The position numbers and the translations under genes are program-made. Under the pieces are notes generated by a model, which worked only from the letters and a program-made list of their open reading frames with translations, made no database searches and was not told where the DNA came from. Shown here one piece after another: positions 20,235-29,035 of a DNA stretch of 64,000 nt; within the stretch, counting starts at the first letter, position 1; each line of letters starts with the position of its first letter. Source of the DNA: an uncultured Halocynthiibacter sp. (GTDB taxonomy: Bacteria; Pseudomonadota; Alphaproteobacteria; Rhodobacterales; Rhodobacteraceae); NCBI GenBank assembly GCA_947503035.1, contig CANNCD010000001.1, positions 1-64,000 of the forward strand, in the 5' to 3' direction.

Positions 20235-20367
20235 GAAGCACGAGGAGTGGCACCGCCGCGCCAACGATAACATAAGTTGCAGACGCAAGGGCAAGTGGTA
20301 CACCCGATACCGCAAAAGCGATGGCGCACGAAAGACCGATACAAAAACCTAATATTACACTCGACAT
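20191..20367 (-). CDS. Small two-helix membrane protein
   Basis: A 58-residue protein beginning MSSVILGFCIGL, with two hydrophobic stretches (about residues 3-20 and 25-43) and a short basic tail GRPIARQNR. The ATG at 20367 has a very strong ribosome site (AGGAGA, 6 bases away), which supports a real gene despite the 44-base tail-to-tail overlap with the acetyltransferase. I do not recognise the family. Confidence 0.6.
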   Translation of the reverse strand: MSSVILGFCIGLSCAIAFAVSGVPLALASATYVIVGAAVPLLVLLMEPFGRPIARQNR

Positions 20368-20473
20368 GACTATCTCCTCATGACCAGTGTAGGGACAAGG
20401 CATTAATAATTTCTATCCCTCATTTGCCTGTTTTATGGGGAATTTGCGCCAAATTGACCCAAATGGATAGGTT

Positions 20474-22717
20474 TTACGTTTTGTTCTCGAGATATTTGAC
20501 GATCGCGCCGCGCACGGATTGGTCTCCGCTTTGTCGTGCCTCATCAATCACGGCCTTTACGGCCCGAAGATCGTGCGAGTGAAGCATGTGTTTTACCGGA
20601 CCAATGGACGCGGGGCGCATGGATAGGGACCGCAGACCCATCGCGGCAAAGCATAGCGCCTCGATGGGACGACCGGCATCTTCGCCGCAGAATGAAACGG
20701 GTGTGTTGGTTTCGTTACACCGCGAAACGATCTGTTCGATGAAGGACAGGAAGCTCACATTGAGCGTGTCATAGCGCCGACGCACGCGTTCGTTTTCACG
20801 GTCAGCGGCGAAGAAAAATTGTTTAAGGTCATTGCCGCCAATTGAAATAAAGTCAGTCATTTCAAAGAATTGCCGTGGCGCATAGGCCAATGATGGCGTT
20901 TCAAGCATCGAGCCGATTTCATAGGTCTCGGGCACCGGATGTCCAAGGGCGCGCTCGCGGATGATTTCGGCCTCAAAGGCGGCGCGGGCTTCCTTGTATT
21001 CTTCGAATTGGGCGATGAACGGGAACATGATCGTAAGCGGGCGGCCATTCGCGGCACGGATCAAGGCCTGCAGCTGCATCCGCATCACACCGGGTTTATC
21101 AAGACCCACGCGGATCGCGCGCCAGCCAAGCGCCGGATTGGGTTCGTCGTTCGGCTTCATATAGGGCAGGACCTTGTCCGAGCCGATATCAAGTGTGCGA
21201 AATACGACGCGCTGCCCTTCGGCGGCGTCCAGAACCTTGGTGTAAATCTTGGCTAAATCGCCACGACGGGGCATGGAATTGCGGATCAGGAACTGGAGTT
21301 CAGTTCGGAACAAGCCAACACCATCCGCGCCCGAACTTTTGAGCGAGGGGAGATCCGCCATGAGGCCGGCGTTCATCGAAAGCGTCATGAACACACCATC
21401 GCGGGTGACGGCGGGCTTATCACGGATTGAGCTGTATTTTTCCTTGGCCTGAATGGCCATTTCGATCTTGTCGCGGAACGCACCTTTGACGGCATCGTCT
21501 GGACGAAGGTGCACGATGCCTTGATCGCCATCGACCAAAATTGCATCGCCATTCAACGCGTCTGTTGTGATGTTGGTCGCATGAACAACAAGCGGGATCG
21601 CAAGGGCGCGTGCAACAATGGCGGCGTGGCTCCCGACGGAGCCCTCTTCGAGAACAACACCACGTAGCTTACGGCCATATTCAAGAAGTTCACCGGGGCC
21701 GATGTTGCGCGCCACCAGAACGGGGTTTTCGGGCATATCTGCGCCGGTATCATTGCCCTGACCGGTGAGCGTTCGAAGCAATTTGTTCGACAGATCATCC
21801 AGATCCTGAAGCCGTTCACGCAAATAGGCATCTGGAATTTGGCTGAGCCGTGAGCGGGCGGCGGATTGTTCTTTTTCAACGGCTGCCTCGGCCGACAGAC
21901 CACGTACGATGTCCTCTTCCATGCGGCGCATCCAGCCGCGAGAATTGGCGAACATGCGATAGGCCTCAAGGACCTGCATTTGTTCTTTGTCTCCGCCCTT
22001 GGCGGTGGCAAGCATCTCATCCACAGAGAATCGCAGCGAATCAACCGCCTCGCGAAGGCGAATCGTTTCGGCCTCGGGGTCATCGGCCACAGGATTCGTG
22101 ACCACGACACGGGGTTCATGCAGGTAAACGTTTCCCTCAGAGGCGCCTTCTTGGCCCATGGTGCCACGGAACAAAACGGGGTTTGTGTGGCGCGCCGCAA
22201 GGGCCGCACCTTCGCCGACAAAGGCGCCAAGCTCGGCCATTTCGGCCAAAACCATCGCAACAACCTCGAGGGCATAGACCTCATCGTCGGAAAATTCGCG
22301 GGCCTCTTTGGACTGAACAACCAGTACGCCCATGCCTTCGCCGATACGTTGGATCGGGACCCCAAGGAAACTGCTATAGATTTCCTCGCCGGTCTCTTCC
22401 ATGTAGCGAAACCCCTTGGTGGATGGGGCATCAGCGGTATTCACGATTTGGGCTTTACGTGCAACAAGGCCGACCAAACCCTCGCCAAGGCGCATGCGGG
22501 TTTTATGGACGGCCTCGGGGTTTAGACCCTCGGTGGCACAAAGTTCGAGGGTTTCTGCGTCACGGAACAGATAAATCGAGCAGACCTCGGTGTTCATCGA
22601 ATCCGCAATAAGATGCGTTACCCGATTAAGACGTGTCTGACCTTCGCTGTCTTCTGCCAGCGTATCCCGCAAGCGGCCAAGCAGTTTGCGGCTTTCTGTT
22701 TCTGTACCGTCGGCCAT
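20474..22717 (-). CDS. ptsP: Phosphoenolpyruvate-protein phosphotransferase PtsP (EI-Ntr)
   Basis: A 747-residue enzyme that passes phosphate from PEP to NPr in the nitrogen-type PTS, a regulatory rather than sugar-uptake chain. An N-terminal GAF domain (residues about 20-160) precedes the EI part. The phosphorylated His lies in GSVGSHAAIVARA near residue 365, and the PEP-binding domain contains GLFRTELQFL, FRTLDIGSDK and ISIGGNDLKQF. The gene directly follows lysC with 15 bases between them, an arrangement common in alphaproteobacteria. Confidence 0.95.
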   Translation of the reverse strand: MADGTETESRKLLGRLRDTLAEDSEGQTRLNRVTHLIADSMNTEVCSIYLFRDAETLELCATEGLNPEAVHKTRMRLGEGLVGLVARKAQIVNTADAPSTKGFRYMEETGEEIYSSFLGVPIQRIGEGMGVLVVQSKEAREFSDDEVYALEVVAMVLAEMAELGAFVGEGAALAARHTNPVLFRGTMGQEGASEGNVYLHEPRVVVTNPVADDPEAETIRLREAVDSLRFSVDEMLATAKGGDKEQMQVLEAYRMFANSRGWMRRMEEDIVRGLSAEAAVEKEQSAARSRLSQIPDAYLRERLQDLDDLSNKLLRTLTGQGNDTGADMPENPVLVARNIGPGELLEYGRKLRGVVLEEGSVGSHAAIVARALAIPLVVHATNITTDALNGDAILVDGDQGIVHLRPDDAVKGAFRDKIEMAIQAKEKYSSIRDKPAVTRDGVFMTLSMNAGLMADLPSLKSSGADGVGLFRTELQFLIRNSMPRRGDLAKIYTKVLDAAEGQRVVFRTLDIGSDKVLPYMKPNDEPNPALGWRAIRVGLDKPGVMRMQLQALIRAANGRPLTIMFPFIAQFEEYKEARAAFEAEIIRERALGHPVPETYEIGSMLETPSLAYAPRQFFEMTDFISIGGNDLKQFFFAADRENERVRRRYDTLNVSFLSFIEQIVSRCNETNTPVSFCGEDAGRPIEALCFAAMGLRSLSMRPASIGPVKHMLHSHDLRAVKAVIDEARQSGDQSVRGAIVKYLENKT

Positions 22718-22732
22718 TGGGCCCCTGACTTA

Positions 22733-23965
22733 TTATTTTTCTAGCTCAAACGCATCATGCAGGGCTTGAACCGCGAGTTCCATATATTTCCGCTCAATCA
22801 GAACAGAAATCTTGATCTCTGATGTCGCGATGACCTTAATGTTCACGCCGTGATCATGAAGGGCGCCAAACATCTTGGCGGCAACACCTGCGTGGCTGCG
22901 CATACCGATGCCCACAACGGACACTTTGGCGACGTCTTCGTCGGCAACCAATTCGTGGAAATTGATGTCACCGGCGTCTTTGGCCCCGTCCAATGCAACG
23001 CGTGCGCGCGCCACATCGTCAATTGGGCAAGAGAAGGTCATGTCGGTACGACCATCTTCGGCGATGTTCTGAATGATCATATCGACATTCACACCAGCCT
23101 CGGACAATGGCCCAAAGATCGCCGCGGCAATGCCGGGACGGTCCGCAACCGATACAAGTGTCATTTTCGCTTCGTCGCGGGAATAGGCGACGCCAGAAAC
23201 TACGTTGGATTCCATGATTTCCTCCTCGTCGCACACAAGTGTGCCGGATGTGTCAGTGTTTTCTTCGAATGATGATAGGACGCGCAGCTTCACCTTATAG
23301 CGCATCGCAAGTTCCACAGAACGCGTCTGAAGAACCTTGGCGCCAAGGGACGCAAGTTCGAGCATCTCCTCATAGGCGATCTTGTCGATCTTTTTCGCCT
23401 TGGGGGAAATGCGCGGATCGGTCGTGTAAACGCCGTCAACGTCGGTGTAGATATCGCAACGTTCCGCGTCGAACGCCGCCGCAAATGCGACGGCCGTCGT
23501 GTCGGAACCACCGCGACCAAGCGTGGTGATGCGGCCTTCTGGGCTTACGCCTTGGAAGCCAGCAACAACGGCAACGCGCATGCCTTCGCCGAATTTTTCG
23601 TTGATGTTGTCGGTGGGGATTTCGTCAATCCGCGCGGCCGAATGCGCCGAGTCGGTTTTCAACGGAACCTGCCAGCCTTGCCAGCTGCGTGCTGGGACAT
23701 CCATTTGCTGGAGCGTCAGGGCCATAAGACCCGCCGTCACCGCTTCGCCGGATGAGACAACCGCATCATATTCGCGCGCGTCAAACATAGGCGAGGTCTC
23801 TTTGACCCAACCCACCAATTCGTTCGTTTTACCGGACATGGCGGAGACAATGACGATCACGTCATAGCCTTTGGCTACTTCGACACCAACGCGTTTTGCG
23901 ACGCGTTGAATGCGGTCCAATGTGGCAACGGATGTGCCACCAAATTTCATTACCAATACTGGCAT
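22733..23965 (-). CDS. lysC: Aspartate kinase
   Basis: A 410-residue kinase catalysing the first step of lysine, threonine and methionine synthesis. KFGGTSVA lies at residues 7-14, and VVAGFQGVSPEGRITTLGRGGSDTTA is the catalytic segment. Two C-terminal ACT domains (from about residue 265) give feedback control. The length fits the monofunctional alphaproteobacterial form. Together with thrC elsewhere in the window it serves threonine synthesis. It is cotranscribed with ptsP. Confidence 0.97.
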   Translation of the reverse strand: MPVLVMKFGGTSVATLDRIQRVAKRVGVEVAKGYDVIVIVSAMSGKTNELVGWVKETSPMFDAREYDAVVSSGEAVTAGLMALTLQQMDVPARSWQGWQVPLKTDSAHSAARIDEIPTDNINEKFGEGMRVAVVAGFQGVSPEGRITTLGRGGSDTTAVAFAAAFDAERCDIYTDVDGVYTTDPRISPKAKKIDKIAYEEMLELASLGAKVLQTRSVELAMRYKVKLRVLSSFEENTDTSGTLVCDEEEIMESNVVSGVAYSRDEAKMTLVSVADRPGIAAAIFGPLSEAGVNVDMIIQNIAEDGRTDMTFSCPIDDVARARVALDGAKDAGDINFHELVADEDVAKVSVVGIGMRSHAGVAAKMFGALHDHGVNIKVIATSEIKISVLIERKYMELAVQALHDAFELEK

Positions 23966-24064
23966 GGAACGTCCCCCATGGTCGCCCCGTGCGACCCTTA
24001 AAATAAGCTCAGTGCTTAATAAGGATGGGGCGCCAGAAGGGCAAGAGGAGTTTGAAAACCGACC

Positions 24065-24913
24065 CTAGAGAGACGCGAACCATTGCCACGCATGATCGGC
24101 GATCTGCGGTCCAATGTCATAGAACCAATGGGTGTGCTTGGGGATCACGACCAAGTCGATGCGATACCCCTTGGCGGCAAGGTCCTGTCCGGCGGTGCGG
24201 GCAGGTTCGACGGGGAATTCTGTTTCGTGCTCGCCGAGATAGATGCGTTGCGGAACAGCAGTGGGATGCGGAACGACAGAGGACGGCGATGCGTACCCCC
24301 CGTGGCCCGCAACGCCGCGCCAAGGTCCGAGCGTTTTGTTGGCCAACAGCTGGGCATGAATTGCACCGATTGAATGGCCAAAGAGATACATCCGGCTGTT
24401 ATCGATGTTTGTGGTTTGGGAGATTTTATTGATGATTTTGTCAAGATACGTGGGGGAAAAGTCATCGAGCGGCCAATACGTCCCTGGTGCATTGGGTGCG
24501 ACCAAAACGATCCCATTTTTGTCTGCGGTGTCTTTCCACATGTCAATCATCGCAAGACCGTCCCGTCCTGCGCCGTGGAACAGAATGACGACGGGCGCAT
24601 CATCTGCGACAGTCTCAGGAACATAGCTGTGCCAATTGCGGGGGCGCCATCCATCGAGGGTGATATGATTGGTTGTCAGCGCGCGAAGTTCAGCCGGCAC
24701 CGCATAGTGATAGGCTTCGAGATAGGCGACATCGAAGCGATTGGATCGTATTTCGCGGAAAAAGCCACGCTCAACACTTTCGATCGGGGGTGCCCGAAAT
24801 TTATCGGCGTCCTGTTGGGTGGCGTGGCGTTCCGCAAAAAATCCGAGAATCACGAGGGCGACAAGCAACGTCGAGGAGATGCGGGCAATGAAAAAAGAAA
24901 AACGGCGTAACAT
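24065..24913 (-). CDS. Alpha/beta hydrolase, membrane-anchored or exported
   Basis: A 282-residue protein with an N-terminal hydrophobic segment (about residues 8-26) that acts as a signal or anchor. The fold resembles LpqC/PHB-depolymerase-like esterases: an oxyanion HGAGRDG, the nucleophile Ser in FGHSIGAIHA and a C-terminal KHTHWFYD carrying the catalytic His. Substrate is unknown. A polyester or acyl-ester is the family norm. Confidence 0.75.
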   Translation of the reverse strand: MLRRFSFFIARISSTLLVALVILGFFAERHATQQDADKFRAPPIESVERGFFREIRSNRFDVAYLEAYHYAVPAELRALTTNHITLDGWRPRNWHSYVPETVADDAPVVILFHGAGRDGLAMIDMWKDTADKNGIVLVAPNAPGTYWPLDDFSPTYLDKIINKISQTTNIDNSRMYLFGHSIGAIHAQLLANKTLGPWRGVAGHGGYASPSSVVPHPTAVPQRIYLGEHETEFPVEPARTAGQDLAAKGYRIDLVVIPKHTHWFYDIGPQIADHAWQWFASL

Positions 24914-24979
24914 GGTGGAACTTTCAATTCAGTCATCAATGAGCTGAAAGTCCCATCCAATCTAGGCAGCACTATGGCG

Positions 24980-25399
24980 CTAATTTGTTTTCTTGGTCGG
25001 AATAAACGGAAGCGGGACCACGGGGACGCCATCTTCGACAAGGGATTTTGCCTCGTCCAGCGATGCCTCGCCATAGATCGAGCGTTCAGGTGCGTCGCCG
25101 TCGTTCATGGCGCGGGCCTCGGTGGCGAACTTGTCGCCGACGTATTCGGAATTTGTCTCGACCTCTTGGCGCATTTTTTCAAGGTCGGGCATCTGGGGCG
25201 TGGGTTCGGGCGTTGGCGCGGGGGCCTTGTCACGTGCGGTTGATACACGCGGGGCCATGATGGCCTTGCTCACATCCGATTTACCGCATTCGGGACAGGC
25301 CACCAATCCGCGTTCAAGCAGGGTGTCAAAGGCCGCAGCCGATTTGAACCAGCTTTCGAAAGAATGGTTGTCCACACATTTAAGCGCATATCTGATCAA
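24980..25399 (-). CDS. DUF1178 family protein
   Basis: A 139-residue protein of unknown function found widely in alphaproteobacteria. The opening MIRYALKC, the FESWFKSAAAFD segment and a CPECG zinc-knuckle-like pair match the family. I start at TTG 25399 because homologues begin at this Met and GGGGGA lies 6-7 bases upstream; a TTG at 25414 is the alternative. A Pro/Ala-rich linker occupies residues 60-75. It ends 66 bases before the hydrolase gene. Confidence 0.85.
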   Translation of the reverse strand: MIRYALKCVDNHSFESWFKSAAAFDTLLERGLVACPECGKSDVSKAIMAPRVSTARDKAPAPTPEPTPQMPDLEKMRQEVETNSEYVGDKFATEARAMNDGDAPERSIYGEASLDEAKSLVEDGVPVVPLPFIPTKKTN

Positions 25400-25463
25400 A
25401 TCAGGATCCCCCAACGGTCACGGCGCGAGGGTTCTACGCGCCGCTTTGGCCGAACGCAATCTA

Positions 25464-25934
25464 TCAAAGGTGCTTGGGCGAAAAATGTTTGATGATCTGG
25501 GCCAGATCACGCTCATCCACCATCTTGGACGCCTTTTTAAGGCTGACCCACTTGCGTTTCCGCTCGTCCTTTTCAGGATAGTTTTTCTTAAGCGCCTTTA
25601 CCTTGATCGGAAAAACAGCGACGACACAGGGAATTGTCTCGTCTTTATTCAGGCGCTTGGAATAGGTGTAGATCCCAATACAGGCGTTCTTGACCTTGCC
25701 CTTAACGCCGGCTTCTTCCCAGGCTTCGGTCGCGGCGGCGTCGGCGGGGGTTTCCCCGTCCATCGGCCAACCCTTGGGGATGATCCAGCGACGGGTTTCA
25801 CGGCTTGTGATTAACAAAACCTGAACATCACCATTGCGCACACGATAACACAGGGCGCCAAACTGGGTGCGCACATCGCGTTTATGTCCGTTTTCAAGGT
25901 CGATAGGTTCTTGTTTTATTTGCGAAAGTAACAT
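25464..25934 (-). CDS. Nudix hydrolase, DIPP-like
   Basis: A 156-residue Nudix enzyme of the diphosphoinositol/diadenosine polyphosphate type, likely to clean up nucleotide or polyphosphate metabolites. The fold is clear from VLLITSRETRRWIIPKGWPM. The Nudix box reads GWPMDGE, TPADAAA, then TEAWEEAGV: both Glu pairs are kept, but the usual Arg of REUXEE is Thr. It precedes the DUF1178 gene on the same strand. Confidence 0.88.
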   Translation of the reverse strand: MLLSQIKQEPIDLENGHKRDVRTQFGALCYRVRNGDVQVLLITSRETRRWIIPKGWPMDGETPADAAATEAWEEAGVKGKVKNACIGIYTYSKRLNKDETIPCVVAVFPIKVKALKKNYPEKDERKRKWVSLKKASKMVDERDLAQIIKHFSPKHL

Positions 25935-26121
25935 GCCGTTGGTCCCTCGGGGGGAATTGTGTGTGTAATCATTATTGAATTAACCGATTATGGTGTACGA
26001 GATATTAATACAGCCTACATCTAGTGTCAAAGAATGACGATTTTTCGCGCTTCCGTGCTTTTCATTTCGAAAGGGATATTCTATCCAGTAGGCATGCGAA
26101 CCGAGTTCGCACCATTGGATC

Positions 26122-26207
26122 GCGGGCGTGATGGAATGGTAGACATACTAGACTTAAAATCTGGAGGGCGTATGCCCGTGTGGGTTCGAGTCCCACCGCC
26201 CGCACCA
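26122..26207 (+). tRNA. tRNA-Leu(UAA)
   Basis: The 86 bases start GCGGGCG and end CGCCCGC-ACCA, giving a perfect 7-bp acceptor stem with an encoded CCA. The anticodon loop CTTAAAA gives anticodon TAA. The variable arm is long (GGGCGTATGCCC), as required for a class II leucine tRNA, and the T arm is GTGGGTTCGAGTCCCAC. It reads UUA and UUG codons. Confidence 0.96.
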
Positions 26208-26251
26208 ATGATATCCCACACAAATTGAACGACCGTAGGCCACTCATGAAA

Positions 26252-26279
26252 ATGGCCCGCATTGTAAAATGCGAGCCAT
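26252..26279 (-). terminator. Terminator of the DUF475 gene
   Basis: Inverted repeat ATGGCCCGCATT / AATGCGAGCCAT with one mismatch and a 4-base loop. On the minus strand it is followed by TTTT and lies 7 bases past the stop codon of the DUF475 gene. Confidence 0.7.
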
Positions 26280-26286
26280 GTTGTTT

Positions 26287-27312
26287 CTAGCCGTTGATGC
26301 GATTGTCGCGGATTGATGCATAAAGCGCGACCGCGATCATGCTGACGCCGATTGAACCGGCGATGACCTCGGGGATGTGCACGATTGAGTGAGAGAACAT
26401 CACGATGGAGAGGGCAAAAACGGAATAAAACGCGCCGTGCTCGAGGAATTTGAATTCGGCCAAGGTATTGCGTTCAATCAACATAATGGTCATTGCGCGG
26501 ACATACATCGCACCGATTCCCAGCCCGATTGCGATGAGGAAAATGTTGGTTGTCAGGGCAAAGGCGCCAATCACTCCGTCAAAGGAAAACGACGCGTCGA
26601 TCACCTCGAGGTAAAGGAATGAACCAAGCCCACCAGCGGCCGCAGAGGCGTTAGTCTTCTTGTCCGGATCAAGCACACGCCCCAGCATTTCAACAGCGTG
26701 AAATGCCAGAATACCAAGCCCTGCCGAGCGCAGGAATTCCATTTGGTAGGCAGACGGGATCATAAGCGTAAAGAACCCGATGATCACCAGAGCGGCGAGC
26801 GTCTCAAATCCGAAAATGCCTGAACACTTGCGCAATGTCCGTTCGATAGGTTTGATCCAGTCGACTTCTTTCTCGTCATCGGTAAAGAACGTCAGCGCCA
26901 AGAGCATAAGGAAGGTGCCGCCAAAGGCCGAAATCGACAGGTGGGCATCCTTGATCATCGCCGAATAGCCATCAGGATCGGAGATCGCGATGCGCAGCGC
27001 TTCGAGTGGAGAGACTTGAGCAGCGACCGTCACGACAAGAATTGGGAAGACGATGCGCATGCCAAAAACCGCGATCAAGATGCCCCAAGTCAAAAAACGC
27101 CGCCGCCATACCTCGTCCATTGTACGTAGGCGGTTGGCGTTCACGATGGCGTTGTCAAAGGAAAGAGAGATTTCGAGAACCGCGAGGACAGTACCGATCA
27201 TCAAGAATGATAATAAGCCAGAAATGGCGCCGGTTGTCGTCCACCCAATGTATGCCGAAAGCGCAAGGCCAAGGATGGTTACAATGACGGGCCAGCGAAA
27301 ATAGTGAATCAT
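26287..27312 (-). CDS. DUF475/TerC-like integral membrane protein
   Basis: A 341-residue polytopic membrane protein with about nine helices. The EISLSFDNAIVNAN segment and a second acidic repeat in VIDASFSFDGVIGAFA are the paired SFDN/SFDG motifs of the DUF475 group, related to TerC. The acidic residues within helices suggest metal-ion handling, but the transported ion is unknown. It is transcribed away from the RraA-like gene, sharing the 275-base regulatory region between them. Confidence 0.88.
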   Translation of the reverse strand: MIHYFRWPVIVTILGLALSAYIGWTTTGAISGLLSFLMIGTVLAVLEISLSFDNAIVNANRLRTMDEVWRRRFLTWGILIAVFGMRIVFPILVVTVAAQVSPLEALRIAISDPDGYSAMIKDAHLSISAFGGTFLMLLALTFFTDDEKEVDWIKPIERTLRKCSGIFGFETLAALVIIGFFTLMIPSAYQMEFLRSAGLGILAFHAVEMLGRVLDPDKKTNASAAAGGLGSFLYLEVIDASFSFDGVIGAFALTTNIFLIAIGLGIGAMYVRAMTIMLIERNTLAEFKFLEHGAFYSVFALSIVMFSHSIVHIPEVIAGSIGVSMIAVALYASIRDNRING

Positions 27313-27358
27313 GGTGGAGTCTCTCAGTCCTAGATTGTTCTGGCTTACTTAGTGTGCA

Positions 27359-27523
27359 TTACAACATTTTACAAATAATATGTCCAAACTCGGGATTCTT
27401 TGAAACAAATCGCTCGAAAAATACGCAATAGTCGAGAATATTTAGAGGTGATATTTGTTTAAGTCATTGTTTTTTATGATTTATGGTGTGGTTTACAAGT
27501 TGTTTTACAAATTATTGACAAGT
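27359..27523. promoter_or_regulatory. Repeated ACAA elements before the RraA-like gene
   Basis: ACAA occurs at 27361 and 27371 (10 bp apart) and again at 27495, 27507 and 27518 (12 and 11 bp apart), each embedded in TTACAA or TTGACAAG. A further TTACAAG is at 27559. The same spaced repeat recurs before the other transcription units of this locus. It is a candidate operator, possibly for the GntR-family gene encoded just downstream; that assignment is inference. Confidence 0.5.
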
Positions 27524-27587
27524 CGCCACAATCCTATTACCCAAAAAGGAACACTAAATTACAAGTTCTAAAGAGGGGCCGTCGATC

Positions 27588-28304
27588 ATGGATGGACTAA
27601 CAACAGAAATTCGCGACATCCTGCTTCAAGTAAGCACGGCGACATTGACCACTGCTATGTTTAAGCGTGGCTTTAAAAACATCTATATCCAAGGCGCACA
27701 GCGCATGAACCCGGGCAAAAACATGGTCGGTTTCGCGTATACGCTACGTTACATTCCAGCGCGCGAAGATCTTGATGGCCTTGAGTCATTCGCCGACCGC
27801 GAAAACCCACAGCGTAAGGGCGTTGAAGAATGTCCTCCTGGTGCGATCTTTGTTATCGATTCCCGTGAAGACGCGACTGCGGCTTCTGCCGGTTCCATCC
27901 TTGTGACCCGTTTGGGTGTTCTTGGCTGTCAAGGCGTTGTGACCGATGGTGGCTTCCGTGACGCACCAGAAATTGCTGCGATGGAAATGCCTGCGTATCA
28001 CAAAACACCAAGTGCGCCGACAAACCTGACCAAGCACCACGCTGTTGGCATCAATGAGCCAATCGCATGTGGCGGCGTGTCCGTTTTCCCAGGTGATATT
28101 TTGGTTGGCGACAACGAAGGTGTTGTCGTTCTTCCTGTACATGTTGTAGAAGAAGTTGCAGCAGAAGCCCTAGAAATGACTGCGTTTGAGGATTTTGTCC
28201 TAGAGCGTGTTCAAAACGGTGCATCCACATTTGGTCTTTACCCACCAACGGATCCCGAAACAAAGGAAATTTACGCAGAGTGGCGCAAGAAGAACAACCG
28301 ATAG
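27588..28304 (+). CDS. RraA-like / HMG-CHA aldolase family protein
   Basis: A 238-residue protein of the RraA fold, which includes class II pyruvate aldolases and oxaloacetate decarboxylases. The catalytic Arg-Asp of the aldolases is retained in VVTDGGFRDAPE, and the preceding GSILVTRLGVLGCQGVV segment builds the phosphate/pyruvate pocket. This argues for an enzyme and against a simple RNase E inhibitor. It overlaps the GntR regulator gene by 25 bases. A role in cleaving or dehydrating a 2-keto-3-deoxy sugar acid of the alginate route is plausible but unproven. Confidence 0.82.
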   Translation: MDGLTTEIRDILLQVSTATLTTAMFKRGFKNIYIQGAQRMNPGKNMVGFAYTLRYIPAREDLDGLESFADRENPQRKGVEECPPGAIFVIDSREDATAASAGSILVTRLGVLGCQGVVTDGGFRDAPEIAAMEMPAYHKTPSAPTNLTKHHAVGINEPIACGGVSVFPGDILVGDNEGVVVLPVHVVEEVAAEALEMTAFEDFVLERVQNGASTFGLYPPTDPETKEIYAEWRKKNNR

Positions 28305-29032
28305 CACCTCAAGCGAAATTCGCGACGGGCGGGGCAGCACGCCCCGTTCGTGACCGCACATTGTCCGACCGCGTTTACGAACGCATCGTCGCGATGATTG
28401 TGGAGGGTGAATTCTCTGTGGGCGTTAAGCTTCCGACAGAGTTCAAACTCAGCGATATGCTCGAGGTCAGTCGACCTGTTCTGCGCCAAGCGCTTAAACA
28501 ACTACGCGAAGACGGCTTGATCGTCTCGCGCCAAGGCTCTGGTTCCTATGTGAAGCGGCGCCCTGATGGATCGGTTCTGGACTTTGCTCCGGTTGGCTCC
28601 ATTGCTGATATCCAACGTACATTTGAATTTCGCGCCGCCATCGAAGGTGAGGCGTCGTTCCTTGCCGCGCGGCGTCGTTCCGAGAGCGACCTTGCCGCGA
28701 TGCGCCGTGCCTATGATGAATTGGTGCGCTGTGTTCGTGAAAATGAGCTCGGTGTTGATGCGGATGAAGATTTCCATGCCGCGATTTGTACCGCCTCGGG
28801 GAACCAATATTTCTCGACCGCGCGGAACTCGATGAAATCGAACATTCTGACGGGTATGAACCTTACTCGGAACCTATCACGGACCATGCCGATGGAGCGG
28901 AACGAGACCGTTCAGCAAGAGCACCTTATCATTTTGCGTGCGATTGAGGCCGGAGATGCCGAGGGTGCGCGCAATGCGATGCGCGATCACGTTGAAAACG
29001 CGCGTCGCCGCGTGTTCGAAGGCAATATCTAG
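28280..29032 (+). CDS. GntR family regulator, FadR/FCD subfamily
   Basis: A 250-residue repressor-type protein. The N-terminal winged helix includes SDRVYERIVAMIVEGEF, LPTEFKLSDMLEVSRPVLRQAL and GLIVSRQGSGSYV. The C-terminal FCD helical domain holds the metal/effector residues (D in DEDFHAAICTASGNQY, later His residues). FCD regulators usually sense sugar acids or carboxylates. GTG at 28280 inside the RraA-like gene is the likely start, so the two are coupled. It is the only dedicated regulator in the locus and the best candidate to bind the repeated ACAA elements. Confidence 0.9.
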   Translation: MAQEEQPIAPQAKFATGGAARPVRDRTLSDRVYERIVAMIVEGEFSVGVKLPTEFKLSDMLEVSRPVLRQALKQLREDGLIVSRQGSGSYVKRRPDGSVLDFAPVGSIADIQRTFEFRAAIEGEASFLAARRRSESDLAAMRRAYDELVRCVRENELGVDADEDFHAAICTASGNQYFSTARNSMKSNILTGMNLTRNLSRTMPMERNETVQQEHLIILRAIEAGDAEGARNAMRDHVENARRRVFEGNI

Positions 29033-29035
29033 GAT

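Noticed and set aside
26122-26207. tRNA-Leu as the integration site of a genomic island
   Set aside because: No integrase gene and no second copy of the tRNA 3' end were noticed in the 20 kb downstream. Codon use of the locus is also adapted to the host.
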